64,000 nt of DNA from Mogibacterium timidum ATCC 33093 (GTDB lineage: Bacteria; Bacillota; Clostridia; Peptostreptococcales; Anaerovoracaceae). This document shows, piece after piece, positions 17,964 to 26,499 of this stretch. The stretch covers positions 62,001 to 126,000 of the forward strand of contig NZ_JALU01000004.1 of assembly GCF_000525775.1 (NCBI RefSeq), in the 5' to 3' direction. The position numbers and the translations under genes were made by a program. Under the pieces are notes generated by a model. The model did no database searches and was not told the origin of the DNA. It was given only the letters and a program-made list of their open reading frames with translations. Every line of letters begins with the position of its first letter. Position 1 is the first letter of the stretch.

Positions 17964-18569
17964 ATGAAAGTAAATAAAAAACTGTTTGCCACAATAGCAA
18001 TGTGTGCTTTATCTATATCCATCATACTCACCGGCTGCGGGGTAAAGACGGAGAGTATGTCCCACACATATGATGAGAATTATAAGGTGACTCTGGAAGT
18101 CCCAAAGGATCATGGTTATAAGTTTAATGATAATAAAAAGAAGTCGTTTGGGATGTATGATTATCATTATGATTTTTCGCTAAAAGGCGATAAGGCAGAA
18201 TTATATTTTAGTATTGAGCCATATGTGCACAATACAAGCATTTATTTTAAGGACGAATACCCTGACCTTGATAAAGATAATCCTAACTTTGATGACTATT
18301 TGAAAGTATTAGAGAAGGGCAAAAAAGATTATAAGCTTGTTAAAATTGGTGGACGTAAGGCGGTGAGGTTTGAAGAGAGAGGGTATGTTGGGAAAGAAAA
18401 AGATAAGCTATTGGGCTATTTATATATCATTGACATACATCATGGCGATGGTGATAAGAAGCTTCAGGTTAAGGTGCTCCCTAAGGACAAAAAAACAGAT
18501 GTTAAAAAGTTCATAGATGATGAAGTTACATGCATTATTGATTCAATCAAGTTTAAAAGCTTCAGTTAA
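17964..18569 (+). CDS. Putative lipoprotein
   Basis: 201 residues. A lipoprotein signal peptide is clear: MKVNKKLF, a hydrophobic core (ATIAMCALSISIILT) and the lipobox LTGC, with lipidated Cys near residue 25. The mature part is rich in Lys, Asp and Tyr; it has the PsbP/DUF1795-like feel of small clostridial surface lipoproteins (YKVTLEVPKDHGYKF near the start, DDEVTCIIDSIKF at the end), but no family is certain. The ribosome binding site GGAGGTGCC is good. It is the last gene of the AT-rich block; a 14-bp hairpin follows. Confidence 0.8.
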   Translation: MKVNKKLFATIAMCALSISIILTGCGVKTESMSHTYDENYKVTLEVPKDHGYKFNDNKKKSFGMYDYHYDFSLKGDKAELYFSIEPYVHNTSIYFKDEYPDLDKDNPNFDDYLKVLEKGKKDYKLVKIGGRKAVRFEERGYVGKEKDKLLGYLYIIDIHHGDGDKKLQVKVLPKDKKTDVKKFIDDEVTCIIDSIKFKSFS

Positions 18570-18615
18570 TCATAAGCAATAACTTAGAGTTATAGGCTGT
18601 GAAGTGTTGGAGAAA

Positions 18616-18652
18616 GCTGCTGTGGTCATTGAAACGTCATGACCATAGCAGC
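18616..18652 (+). terminator. Hairpin after the lipoprotein gene
   Basis: 14-bp stem, GCTGCTGTGGTCAT (18616-18629) with ATGACCATAGCAGC (18639-18652), one G-T pair. AATATATTTGTT follows, so it is a probable terminator although the T run is interrupted. Confidence 0.65.
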
Positions 18653-18897
18653 AATATATTTGTTACGCATGACCTTTCATTTGCAAGTATTAAAATTTTT
18701 ATAAATTATTACGATTGTATCTGTAACTGTACGGGCACCTGCATTTTTGAGTATAAGGCTTTTAACCCTTGCAATACAAGCAGGGCTGTGGTATCATACA
18801 AAAGTTATTACGGACGGTCCTCTGGCGATGCAAGTAACGAGCTGCGCTTGAAGAAGAGACACGCTACGAACGTCTTTGAGAGGGAGGAGGAATAACG
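18653..18897 (+). promoter_or_regulatory. rplS upstream region with promoter and 100-nt leader
   Basis: The promoter is TTGCAA (18769-18774), 17-base spacer, TATCAT (18792-18797) with an extended TG. The transcript would carry about 100 leader nucleotides before rplS, ending in GGGAGGAGG. Firmicute rplS genes often have an autoregulatory L19 leader; that this is one is inference from length and position only. No convincing gene lies here. Confidence 0.6.
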
Positions 18898-19239
18898 ATG
18901 AACATTTTAGATCAGGTTACACAGGAATATAAGAAGAACGATGTTCCTGAATTTAACATCGGTGATACTGTAAGAGTACACGTTAAGATTGTCGAGGGCC
19001 AGAGAGAGAGAATTCAGGTATTCGAGGGATACGTACTCAAGAAGCAGAACGGCGGTATTTCGCAGACATTTACTGTAAGAAGACTTGCGCAGGGAATCGG
19101 TGTTGAGAAGACTTTCCCGATGCACTCACCTAAGGTTGACAAGATCGAGGTAGTTAAGAAGGGTCGTGTTAGAAGAGCTAAGCTTAATTACATGCGTGAG
19201 AGAACAGGTAAGGCTGCAAAAATCAAGAAAGCAAAGTAG
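18898..19239 (+). CDS. rplS: 50S ribosomal protein L19
   Basis: 113 residues, the normal length. Signature segments are [35 protein letters not shown] and [13 protein letters not shown]; the C-terminus is highly basic. L19 lies at the 30S-50S interface. The ribosome binding site GGGAGGAGG is very strong, as expected for a ribosomal protein. It is followed by a terminator and then rbgA, whose product helps assemble the same subunit. Confidence 0.98.
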   Translation: MNILDQVTQEYKKNDVPEFNIGDTVRVHVKIVEGQRERIQVFEGYVLKKQNGGISQTFTVRRLAQGIGVEKTFPMHSPKVDKIEVVKKGRVRRAKLNYMRERTGKAAKIKKAK

Positions 19240-19266
19240 CTTGGGCTTTACAAGCAGGGATAACGA

Positions 19267-19301
19267 TGCATACCTCGGCAGATGCTGCGGTGTGCATTTT
19301 T
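19267..19301 (+). terminator. Terminator after rplS
   Basis: TGCATACC (19267-19274) pairs with GGTGTGCA (19289-19296), an inner GCAG/CTGC continues the stem, and TTTTT follows. Confidence 0.85.
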
Positions 19302-19329
19302 CTTAAATGAAAACATCTTAGGTGATAAC

Positions 19330-20217
19330 ATGATTAGAAACATCAACTGGTATCCGGGTCACATGAAGAAGACTCGCGAGCTCATACAGGAGAACCTCAA
19401 AACAGTGGACCTTGTGGTTGAAATCGTGGATAGCAGAATCCCTTTATCGAGCCGCAATCCCATTATTGAGGAGCTCGTAGCGGGTAAAAAGCGTGTCGTG
19501 ATCCTCGGTAAGTTCGACTTGGCCGATGAAAGCGTAACGATGGAGTGGAAAGCGTTTTTGGGTCGAAACGGTATCATCGCACTGCCAGTGGATTCCAGAA
19601 ACGGTGATAATATAAAAGCATTTTATACGATACTGGATAAATATCAACAGGAGAGAGACAGGGAACGTGCTCTCAAGAGACCGCTGCGCATGATGATTGT
19701 CGGGGTTCCGAATGTCGGTAAATCATCTTTTATCAATCGCCTGATAGGTAGGAAGAGTGCAAAGACCGGCGATAGACCGGGTGTTACAAAAGGCAAACAG
19801 TGGGTAACGCTTGCCAACGGAATGCAGCTGCTCGACACGCCGGGAATTCTCTGGCCTAAGTTTGAAGAGCCCGGAGTTGGACTCAATCTGGCATTCTGCG
19901 GAAGCATAAAGGATGAGATTCTCAACGTGCAGGATCTTGCCTTTGAGCTTCTCAAGGTGTTGAGAGCGAATTATCCTGACGAGCTAATCGCGAGATATAA
20001 GTTGGATGGCTTGATGGATGACGATGAAGAGAAATATGACGAATATGGGGAGCCGATAAATCCCGTTTTGGCCGATATGGAGGCAATAGCCAAGAAGCGC
20101 GGATTCATGCTTTCCGGTGGACGCATTGACTACGAGAGAACCGGACGGGCTGTACTCGATGAATTTCGAGCGGGACTGATTGGCAAAATCTCTCTCGAGA
20201 GGCCTGAACACAGATAG
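19330..20217 (+). CDS. rbgA: Ribosome biogenesis GTPase RbgA (YlqF)
   Basis: Circularly permuted GTPase that promotes late assembly of the 50S subunit. The protein has 295 residues. The G motifs occur in the permuted order: G4 (LGKFDLAD) first, then G1 (GVPNVGKSSFIN), then G3 (DTPGILWP). The N-terminus INWYPGHMKK is the family hallmark and fixes the start at 19330, although only a weak AGGTG is upstream. It lies between rplS and rnhB, the order rplS-rbgA-rnhB of Bacillus and Clostridia. Confidence 0.96.
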   Translation: MIRNINWYPGHMKKTRELIQENLKTVDLVVEIVDSRIPLSSRNPIIEELVAGKKRVVILGKFDLADESVTMEWKAFLGRNGIIALPVDSRNGDNIKAFYTILDKYQQERDRERALKRPLRMMIVGVPNVGKSSFINRLIGRKSAKTGDRPGVTKGKQWVTLANGMQLLDTPGILWPKFEEPGVGLNLAFCGSIKDEILNVQDLAFELLKVLRANYPDELIARYKLDGLMDDDEEKYDEYGEPINPVLADMEAIAKKRGFMLSGGRIDYERTGRAVLDEFRAGLIGKISLERPEHR

Positions 20218-20240
20218 ATACGGATAGCTGGTGAGTTTAT

Positions 20241-21557
20241 ATGACTAAGCAAGAACGAGAAGAACGGAAGCTGCAGAGAATGAAGGAGCTCAAGCAGATA
20301 GAAGATGAACTCCATGCATCGGGTATAAAAAATATTGCGGGAATCGATGAGGTGGGAAGGGGTCCCCTCGCAGGCCCTGTGTATGCAGCCTGCGTGGTGC
20401 TGCCTGAAGAGTTCAATGTACCCGGGATAGATGATTCCAAAAAGGTCTCAGAAAAGCAGCGCGAGAAGCTCGACAGGCTGATTCGTGAGTCTGCAAAGTC
20501 TTATGGTATAGGGACTGCAACTGCACGAGAAATCGACGATCTCAACATCCTAAACGCCACTAAGCTGGCGATGCACAGGGCTATCATCGAGGTCAAGTCG
20601 AAGCTGGCAGAAGACGAGAAAATTGATATGCTGCTGGTTGATGCTGTCGACCTAAAGGAAGAGGGCATACCGGAGAAGGCTATCATAAGGGGAGATGCGA
20701 CCTGCTATTCTATTGCAGCTGCTTCGATCGTTGCCAAGGTAGCGAGGGATTCATATATGAGGGAGATGGACGAGAAATATCCCGGCTATGCTTTTGCCAG
20801 CAACAAGGGATATGGAACAGCTGCTCATTACGAAGGCTTGCGCAGTGTCGGACTGTCCCCGATTCATAGGAAGTCTTTTCTTAGAAAATTTGAAGCGAGC
20901 GAGGGAAGCAAGGTGGGCAAGAAGCAGTTTTACGCAGTAAGGACAGGAAGAGTTCCCGGTATATACAGCACGTGGGATGAATGTAAGGCTCAGGTGGACG
21001 GATATTCCGGCGCAGAGTATAAGGGCTTTGCACGGCTGTCGGAGGCAGAAGCCTTTGTCGGCAGCGAAATATTGACTGCTATGGGAACTGCTCGTTCAAA
21101 CTCATCGGCGACTGGGAACTCCCCTTCACGTGATTCCGTTAATGATGGCGTAATCGCCTATGTCGATGGCAGCTATGATGTAGCAACCGGATATTATGCG
21201 TCCGGAGCTGTAATTCTGACCGGAGATGAGAAGGTAGAGCTTAGCAAGCTCTACACTGATGAAGCAGGCGGCAAGCTTAGAAACGTTGCAGGCGAGATCA
21301 AAGGCGCAGAGCTTGCAATCGAGTACTGCCGTAAACACGGAATTGACAGCGTGACGATATACCACGATTATATGGGTGTCGGGAAGTGGGCCGATGACGA
21401 GTGGAAGGCTAATCTCGAGATGACCAGAGCTTACAATGCGTATATCCGTAAGGCAAGACAGTCGATGAGCGTCAGATTTATCAAGGTTAAGGGACATTCC
21501 GGTGATAGATACAATGACCTGGCAGATGCTTTAGCAAAGGCAGCCTTGGACAAATAG
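20241..21557 (+). CDS. rnhB: Ribonuclease HII fused to a viroplasmin-like domain and ribonuclease HI
   Basis: 438 residues with three parts. Residues about 25-220 are RNase HII, with the metal-binding GIDEVGRGPLAGPV, LLVDAVDL and ARDSYM. Residues about 228-272 are a caulimovirus viroplasmin/hybrid-binding domain (KKQFYAVRTGRVPGIYSTW and YKGFARLSEAEAFV). After a Ser/Asn/Thr-rich linker, residues about 300-437 are RNase HI with all four acidic residues (YVDGSYD, GEIKGAELAIEY, HDYMGVGKWADDEW and DRYNDLADALAKAA). Both domains degrade RNA in RNA-DNA hybrids; RNase HII also nicks at single ribonucleotides. Position after rbgA is normal for rnhB; the fusion is not. A terminator follows. Confidence 0.93.
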   Translation: MTKQEREERKLQRMKELKQIEDELHASGIKNIAGIDEVGRGPLAGPVYAACVVLPEEFNVPGIDDSKKVSEKQREKLDRLIRESAKSYGIGTATAREIDDLNILNATKLAMHRAIIEVKSKLAEDEKIDMLLVDAVDLKEEGIPEKAIIRGDATCYSIAAASIVAKVARDSYMREMDEKYPGYAFASNKGYGTAAHYEGLRSVGLSPIHRKSFLRKFEASEGSKVGKKQFYAVRTGRVPGIYSTWDECKAQVDGYSGAEYKGFARLSEAEAFVGSEILTAMGTARSNSSATGNSPSRDSVNDGVIAYVDGSYDVATGYYASGAVILTGDEKVELSKLYTDEAGGKLRNVAGEIKGAELAIEYCRKHGIDSVTIYHDYMGVGKWADDEWKANLEMTRAYNAYIRKARQSMSVRFIKVKGHSGDRYNDLADALAKAALDK

Positions 21558-21679
21558 AATTGTCAAAACAGATTTAAGGATTTATCACTAACATATTCAA
21601 ATCTTTTAATGTCAGAAAATTCGTTCAGGACTACAGGGGAGACTACAGACTAGGTGATTCATTTGATTGTTATAAATGA

Positions 21680-21710
21680 AATTGGAGAGGTAATTTACCC
21701 CTCTCCAATT
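21680..21710. terminator. Bidirectional terminator between rnhB and the PrdA-like gene
   Basis: Perfect 11-bp inverted repeat AATTGGAGAGG (21680-21690) / CCTCTCCAATT (21700-21710) between two converging genes. On the minus strand it is followed by a T-rich stretch. Confidence 0.75.
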
Positions 21711-21742
21711 GATTATATACAGCATATCGTCATAATCTCGTC

Positions 21743-22993
21743 TTATATAAGCGAATGTATCTCTCCGTCTAACACCTCGCATGGTGTCATGAAGACAGGC
21801 TTATTATCTTTTTCCCTAGTCGTATATGCACCGAGTATTCCTGCCGGCTGAGCAGGGAACACCGCTGTGTCATACATATTACCGAGGCCTGAACATATCT
21901 TTACAAGACCGAGGCGCATTTTGGATGGTCTGGATGTCATTATGAAATCTTCGGAATGAGAGATTGATGCAGATTTCATTGATTGCCTGATTTCATTTAA
22001 GACACGGTCGGCCATTTCATGTGCTGCCTGTATCCCTTCAGACGTACGACCTTCACCTTCTTCAAATAGAAAATCAAAATGCAGAATTATATCGGTTGAC
22101 CTTGAGGTTCCCGCCTGATCAAAGCAGACACGTTCGTCCAGTATTCCTTCGGATGAGCCTATATTTGCGGGCTGAAAGCCGCTTCCGTATTCAACTCCGT
22201 TTAGCATGACCGAAACGCCTTCAAGCTGTCGAGTAACACCCATACCGATGACACCTTCCTCTTTGCAGGCAATAGGCATGAAGTCGAGGTTGGAATTGAT
22301 ATGAATGTGTTTACTGTCATGCGGCAGCAAGAAACTGATATGGCAATCACGTATACGTGGTTCTGCGGCAACCAAAGGGGCAACGATCTCTGTACGAATT
22401 GTAAGCTTCTCCCCGGTAATCGATGTGTTGTCTCCAAATTGAGCCGTTGATATGCTTATATAATTTCTCCGTAATGAACCTATGATTTTATCTGTTCCAC
22501 TAAGCTCAGACTGACGCTTTTTAAACGCAAATGATTTGCGCACCTTACTCTTGAGTATCTGAATTGCCTTATATGCATCCATATCCGTGAGGTTGTTTTG
22601 CCCAACAACACATGATTCATATCCGGATACTTCCTTATTGAAGTCAATGATTGTCTCTACGTAAGGATTTGTTGCAACGAGTCTTCCTTGAAGGCCAATG
22701 TAACTGAGTCCTACCGAAGGGATATCATGTATTCCGAGCTGTTCAATGACGTTGATAAAATCAATGTGATGGTTCCCCCAACCGTCGATAGCAACTATTG
22801 CGCCGTCGAGTCTCAGTTCAGAACCCAATTCGCCGGTGGAAACGGCAGTCGCCACTTTGGCGTCAAAGTTTTCAGAAACTCCATTTTCAATAATCCCGAC
22901 AAAATCAACTTCTGTGTCATTAATGAGTCTTCGTGTGATAGGACAATTATAATGATGAAGAGTGGTCATCTTGATACTTGGTCCGAGTCCCAT
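21743..22993 (-). CDS. PrdA-like proline-reductase-associated protein with swapped halves (PrdE/PrdD-like fusion)
   Basis: 416 residues. Residues 1 to about 165 resemble the C-terminal (pyruvoyl-subunit) part of PrdA: GLGPSIKM at the start against CIGPATKEM, and DGWGNHHIDF against EGFGNNHIDF. Residues about 175-416 resemble the middle of PrdA: ISISTAQFGDNTSITG against IKITDAKIGNETSIKD, SSEGILDERVCF against SSEGMLDEKMYF, and a C-terminus FMTPCEVLDGEIHSL against MLTPNQVRDGSIHAL. The order is thus reversed relative to PrdA, and the catalytic Cys context is lost. Proline-reductase clusters carry separate small PrdA-like genes, prdD and prdE, of unknown role; this looks like both fused. The start is well placed (AAAGGAGTG). 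Confidence 0.8.
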   Translation of the reverse strand: MGLGPSIKMTTLHHYNCPITRRLINDTEVDFVGIIENGVSENFDAKVATAVSTGELGSELRLDGAIVAIDGWGNHHIDFINVIEQLGIHDIPSVGLSYIGLQGRLVATNPYVETIIDFNKEVSGYESCVVGQNNLTDMDAYKAIQILKSKVRKSFAFKKRQSELSGTDKIIGSLRRNYISISTAQFGDNTSITGEKLTIRTEIVAPLVAAEPRIRDCHISFLLPHDSKHIHINSNLDFMPIACKEEGVIGMGVTRQLEGVSVMLNGVEYGSGFQPANIGSSEGILDERVCFDQAGTSRSTDIILHFDFLFEEGEGRTSEGIQAAHEMADRVLNEIRQSMKSASISHSEDFIMTSRPSKMRLGLVKICSGLGNMYDTAVFPAQPAGILGAYTTREKDNKPVFMTPCEVLDGEIHSLI

Positions 22994-23057
22994 ATTATTT
23001 CACACTCCTTTCAGAATAGCTGAGTCATATAAATCTGATATTTGCAGTTTATCGCAA

Positions 23058-23939
23058 TCATTCTTCTGTATTTTCAAAATATGACTGTACAGCATAGATG
23101 AAAGATCTCGTTATCGGGGTTGCATTATTTAAATTCTTAATTCCGACACCAAGATCTCTTGAACATTGCGGTTCGAGAGGCATAGTGATATATTTACCCG
23201 GTCTTCCTTTGCAAGAAAGCTCAGGTAATACAGCGAGTCCGATGCCCTGTTCCACCATAGACAATATTGTCGCATCATCTCTTGCAGACAGGACAACATT
23301 AGGTTGTGTCTTTGTCTTCTCGAGAAGTCTGTTGATGTCATAATCTACACCTTCTTCTGATAGAATAAAGGGCTTTCCGTTAAATTCATTTACCGGAAAA
23401 CTTGTGGTGCTGTCATGTATATGGTAGTCCGGAGGCAAAACGGCTACTATCGGATCATTAACAAGATGTATAAATTCAAAGGTAAATGTAGAACGTCTGC
23501 TGCAGAATGCGAGATCGACCTCATATTCCGAGATCCATTTCTCCATTTCATCAGAACCGCCCTCTTTAACTGTAATATCAACATTGGGGTGTGCCTCTCG
23601 AAAGCTCTTGATAATCTCCGGGAGAACGGCAGTGGAGACGCTTGTATAGGTTCCAAGTCGGATACTGCCTACCTCAAGGCCGTGAAGGTCATAGATGAAT
23701 TGCTCAAGTCGTTCGTTTTCTGCAAGAAATCTTTTTACATAGAACAGAAAATCCGATCCCAATGAGGTCAGGTGAACGCCGTAACGGTCGCGTTTAAACA
23801 ACTGGATACCGGCTTCTTTTTCCAATGATTTGAGCATATGACTCACAGCAGACTGAGTATATCCGGTCAATTTTGCAGTGCGAGATATTTGTTTGGTCTC
23901 AGCTGTGATGACAAAAACCTTGCATTTTTTTATATCCAT
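23058..23939 (-). CDS. LysR-family transcriptional regulator of the prd locus
   Basis: 293 residues. The N-terminal winged helix-turn-helix is clear (RTAKLTGYTQSAVSHMLKSL, then LFKRDRYGVHLTSLG). The effector domain follows (GSIRLGTYTSVSTAVLPEII, VDLAFCSRR, MVEQGIGLAVLPELS). It is divergent from prdA and upstream of the PrdA-like gene, so it probably controls both arms. Known proline-reductase regulation in Clostridioides difficile uses PrdR, a sigma-54 activator; a LysR protein here is a different arrangement. The start at 23939 (with GGGAG five bases before) is preferred over one 24 bases further upstream. A T-N11-A palindrome lies 67 bases upstream. Confidence 0.9.
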   Translation of the reverse strand: MDIKKCKVFVITAETKQISRTAKLTGYTQSAVSHMLKSLEKEAGIQLFKRDRYGVHLTSLGSDFLFYVKRFLAENERLEQFIYDLHGLEVGSIRLGTYTSVSTAVLPEIIKSFREAHPNVDITVKEGGSDEMEKWISEYEVDLAFCSRRSTFTFEFIHLVNDPIVAVLPPDYHIHDSTTSFPVNEFNGKPFILSEEGVDYDINRLLEKTKTQPNVVLSARDDATILSMVEQGIGLAVLPELSCKGRPGKYITMPLEPQCSRDLGVGIKNLNNATPITRSFIYAVQSYFENTEE

Positions 23940-24005
23940 AATGTCTCCCATTAATAATTTCAATAGCTTTTTGATACATTATCCGCAAATCTGTTGAAAC
24001 GTCAA

Positions 24006-24028
24006 AGATATGAAAAAAATTTATATCT
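24006..24028. promoter_or_regulatory. LysR-type operator (T-N11-A) in the prd divergent region
   Basis: AGATAT (24006-24011), 11 bases, ATATCT (24023-24028): a perfect 6-bp inverted repeat with the T-N11-A core of LysR recognition boxes. It lies between the regulator gene (start 23939) and prdA (start 24224). Confidence 0.65.
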
Positions 24029-24223
24029 CAATGTATATATTTATCACTATTCAAATATCTTAACTCCCGATAGAATATTAACAGAAAGTTCCACGTTATG
24101 CAATCGATATGCGGAGCTGATGGCCACAGCTGCGTAAAGAGTTCGAGAGGCAAATGCATACTTGGCTTTCTGGAACGTATTAAACCTTAAACTTTTATTT
24201 TAATTTTTTTAAGGAGGCAGCTA

Positions 24224-26026
24224 ATGTCGATAACAAAGGAAACCGTTCAGGCTCATCTTAAAGACCCTGCAATTTTTTGTTGCCGAAGGGAGAAGGGCCT
24301 AGTTATCAGTGAAAAGGATCTCGAGGATCCGGGACTGTTTGACGACATGATCGATTCCGGTCTGCTTGAACTCTCCGGTGATGGGCTGACAATCGAACAG
24401 GTTCTCGGTTGTACTCTGATGAAGGACTGTGAGGCTCTTGTGCCTATCACAAGAGATGTCCTCGACAGAGTAAACGAGGTGGAGAGTGCACCTACAGGTA
24501 AGAAAGAAACGACTGCTGAAGGAACAGCTTCAGAGAGTAATGTTGCTACAGCACCCGTGTACACTACAACTTCCGGAGGTAATGGAATGATTCATATCGA
24601 AATTGATAAGGCAGAAAATCTATCAGGCCTTAAGCTTGATGTCCCTGTAGTTGCCGGCACTGTCGGTACTGCTTTTGAGGGTGCTCCTGCTACAGAAGTA
24701 CTTGATGGACACAAGAAAGTTATTCGTACGTTGACTAAGAAGCATATTAAGATTACCGATGCTAAAATCGGTAATGAGACATCAATTAAAGACGGCATAA
24801 TCACAATTAACAAAAATATTGTTAAAGAAGCTCTAAAGGCAGATCCGCTCTGCAAAAGCCTGCAGTTGGATGTTATTCACCCAAGTGAGAGACATCAGTA
24901 CACCGAAACTATTATGGATGTTTGCCCAATTGCTGCAAAGGTTGAGGGTAAGCTCGGGGATGGTGTTACAAAGATTGCCGATGGGATTGTATTCATGCTG
25001 ACAGGTGTTGACGAGGACGGGACACAGGTACATGAATTCGGATCATCTGAAGGTATGTTGGATGAAAAAATGTACTTTGGACATCCCGGCTGCGCTGACG
25101 ACGGTGACATAATCATAAGATGCCATGCCGTAATTGAGAGACTTAAGGGAATGTCACGTTCCGGTCCTCTTGCTGCTCATAAGTGCCAGGATGTGATTAT
25201 TCAGGCTGTAAGAGATGAGCTCAAAGCTTATGAAGGTGAAGTGGTTCGTGAAGAAATCTGCGAGGACGTAAGAAGGAGGGGAAATCCAAGAGTCATTCTT
25301 GTAAAAGAAATTATGGGACAGGGTGCTATGCACGATAACGTAATCTGCCCAACCGAGCCTTGCGGAATTCCTGGCGGACGGATGAACGTGGACTGCGGCA
25401 ATGTGCCAATCATGCTGACACCTAACCAGGTAAGAGACGGATCAATACACGCACTGACCTGCATAGGACCGGCTACAAAGGAAATGACCAGGCATTATAT
25501 GCGTGAGCCATTGGTAGAAGGACTTGCAGCAGATGACGAGCTTGATCTGATCGGTGTAATCTTTGTCGGATCTCCTCAGGTAAACGATGAGAAGCTGTGG
25601 GTATCCGAGAGACTTGGTTCAATGTTGGAGTCTCTTGATATTGATGGATGCATCATCACAACTGAGGGATTTGGCAATAACCATATCGACTTTATACAGC
25701 ATATCGGTCAGGCAGGAGAGAGAGAGATTCCTGTAGTTGGAGCTTCATTCTGCGCTTATCAGGGTCAGCTTGTAGTTGGTAATAAGTATGCGACTGCAAT
25801 GGTTGAAGAAAATATGGATAAGGGTGGATTCGAAAACGATATCGCCGGCTGCTCATGCGTGACCAAGGAAGTTGCTGCACGTGCTATCCAGATGCTTAAG
25901 AATCAGATGATGGGTGTCGCTGTAAATGCTGCTCCTAAGAAGTGGAACAATGATGTTATCAACGATAACAATAAACTCCTCGGATTACCAGAGACAGTGC
26001 TTGTAGAAAGCGGAACACTGCACTAA
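24224..26026 (+). CDS. prdA: D-proline reductase proprotein PrdA
   Basis: Proline reductase cleaves the ring of D-proline to 5-aminovalerate, the electron-accepting half of Stickland fermentation. PrdA is made as a proprotein that self-cleaves at a cysteine, leaving a pyruvoyl group on the C-terminal subunit. The protein has 600 residues. The N-terminus (DPAIFCCRREKG, LEDPGLF) and the body (EIMGQGAMHDN, GFGNNHIDF) match the Clostridium sticklandii enzyme as I recall it. The cleavage cysteine is predicted at residue 413 in HALTCIGPATKEM, giving subunits of roughly 44 and 20 kDa. A low-complexity Thr/Ala/Glu linker lies near residues 85-120. The ribosome binding site AAGGAGGCAG is strong. The next gene starts 2 bases after the stop. 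Confidence 0.95.
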   Translation: MSITKETVQAHLKDPAIFCCRREKGLVISEKDLEDPGLFDDMIDSGLLELSGDGLTIEQVLGCTLMKDCEALVPITRDVLDRVNEVESAPTGKKETTAEGTASESNVATAPVYTTTSGGNGMIHIEIDKAENLSGLKLDVPVVAGTVGTAFEGAPATEVLDGHKKVIRTLTKKHIKITDAKIGNETSIKDGIITINKNIVKEALKADPLCKSLQLDVIHPSERHQYTETIMDVCPIAAKVEGKLGDGVTKIADGIVFMLTGVDEDGTQVHEFGSSEGMLDEKMYFGHPGCADDGDIIIRCHAVIERLKGMSRSGPLAAHKCQDVIIQAVRDELKAYEGEVVREEICEDVRRRGNPRVILVKEIMGQGAMHDNVICPTEPCGIPGGRMNVDCGNVPIMLTPNQVRDGSIHALTCIGPATKEMTRHYMREPLVEGLAADDELDLIGVIFVGSPQVNDEKLWVSERLGSMLESLDIDGCIITTEGFGNNHIDFIQHIGQAGEREIPVVGASFCAYQGQLVVGNKYATAMVEENMDKGGFENDIAGCSCVTKEVAARAIQMLKNQMMGVAVNAAPKKWNNDVINDNNKLLGLPETVLVESGTLH

Positions 26027-26028
26027 CT

Positions 26029-26478
26029 ATGGTTGAATATCTGATTAACCCGGTCAAGATGGGGGGCGTTGTCAAAGAAATCTATGACGACGGTAAAATG
26101 GTCAAAATATATCTGAATGGCAGACTCGGTGTAATCAAAGTGCCGCGTTGGCTTATCCGGGGAGATGAATCTCCGGAGCCGGGCTTTAAGCTGGAATTCT
26201 ATTTTAGCTATATACAGATAGTGGACGACCCATATGACTACTCAAGCGATGAAATGAATTCTGCAGAAGAAATGTTTCCATCAATTTTAGGTGGTAAGGT
26301 GATAGATATCAATGATACAGCCACTACTATCGAGGTGATGGATGATATAGGAGAAATAACCGTGCCGGTGAGGTGGATTATTACTTCCAAGAAACCGATG
26401 ATCGGTGATGATGCGGAATTCTATTTCAGTTGCATGGATGTTACAGGCAAAAATGATTTGCCGACAATGTTTATTTAA
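26029..26478 (+). CDS. Small two-repeat protein between prdA and prdB
   Basis: 149 residues made of two tandem beta-rich repeats of about 55 residues. Repeat 1 has GGVVKEIYDDGKMVKIYLNG, IKVPRWLI and LEFYFSYIQIVDD; repeat 2 has GGKVIDINDTATTIEVMDD, ITVPVRWII and AEFYFSCMDVTG. I recall similar small proteins beside proline-reductase genes in other Clostridia (a CBO2463/CBO2479-type domain) but no function. The tight fit between prdA and prdB (2 and 21 bases) implies cotranslation and a role in assembly, maturation or electron delivery to the enzyme (inference). It lacks the cysteine clusters of the electron carrier PrdC. Confidence 0.8.
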   Translation: MVEYLINPVKMGGVVKEIYDDGKMVKIYLNGRLGVIKVPRWLIRGDESPEPGFKLEFYFSYIQIVDDPYDYSSDEMNSAEEMFPSILGGKVIDINDTATTIEVMDDIGEITVPVRWIITSKKPMIGDDAEFYFSCMDVTGKNDLPTMFI

Positions 26479-26499
26479 AACATTTAGGAGGAAATATTT

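Noticed and set aside
18599-18895. 98-codon plus-strand frame before rplS
   Set aside because: It runs through the hairpin, the rplS promoter and the leader, has no ribosome binding site and shows no protein-like pattern.
24110-24140. Possible sigma-54 (-24/-12) promoter before prdA
   Set aside because: A TGGCCACAGCTGC stretch looks similar, but the GG to GC spacing is 8 instead of 10 bases.
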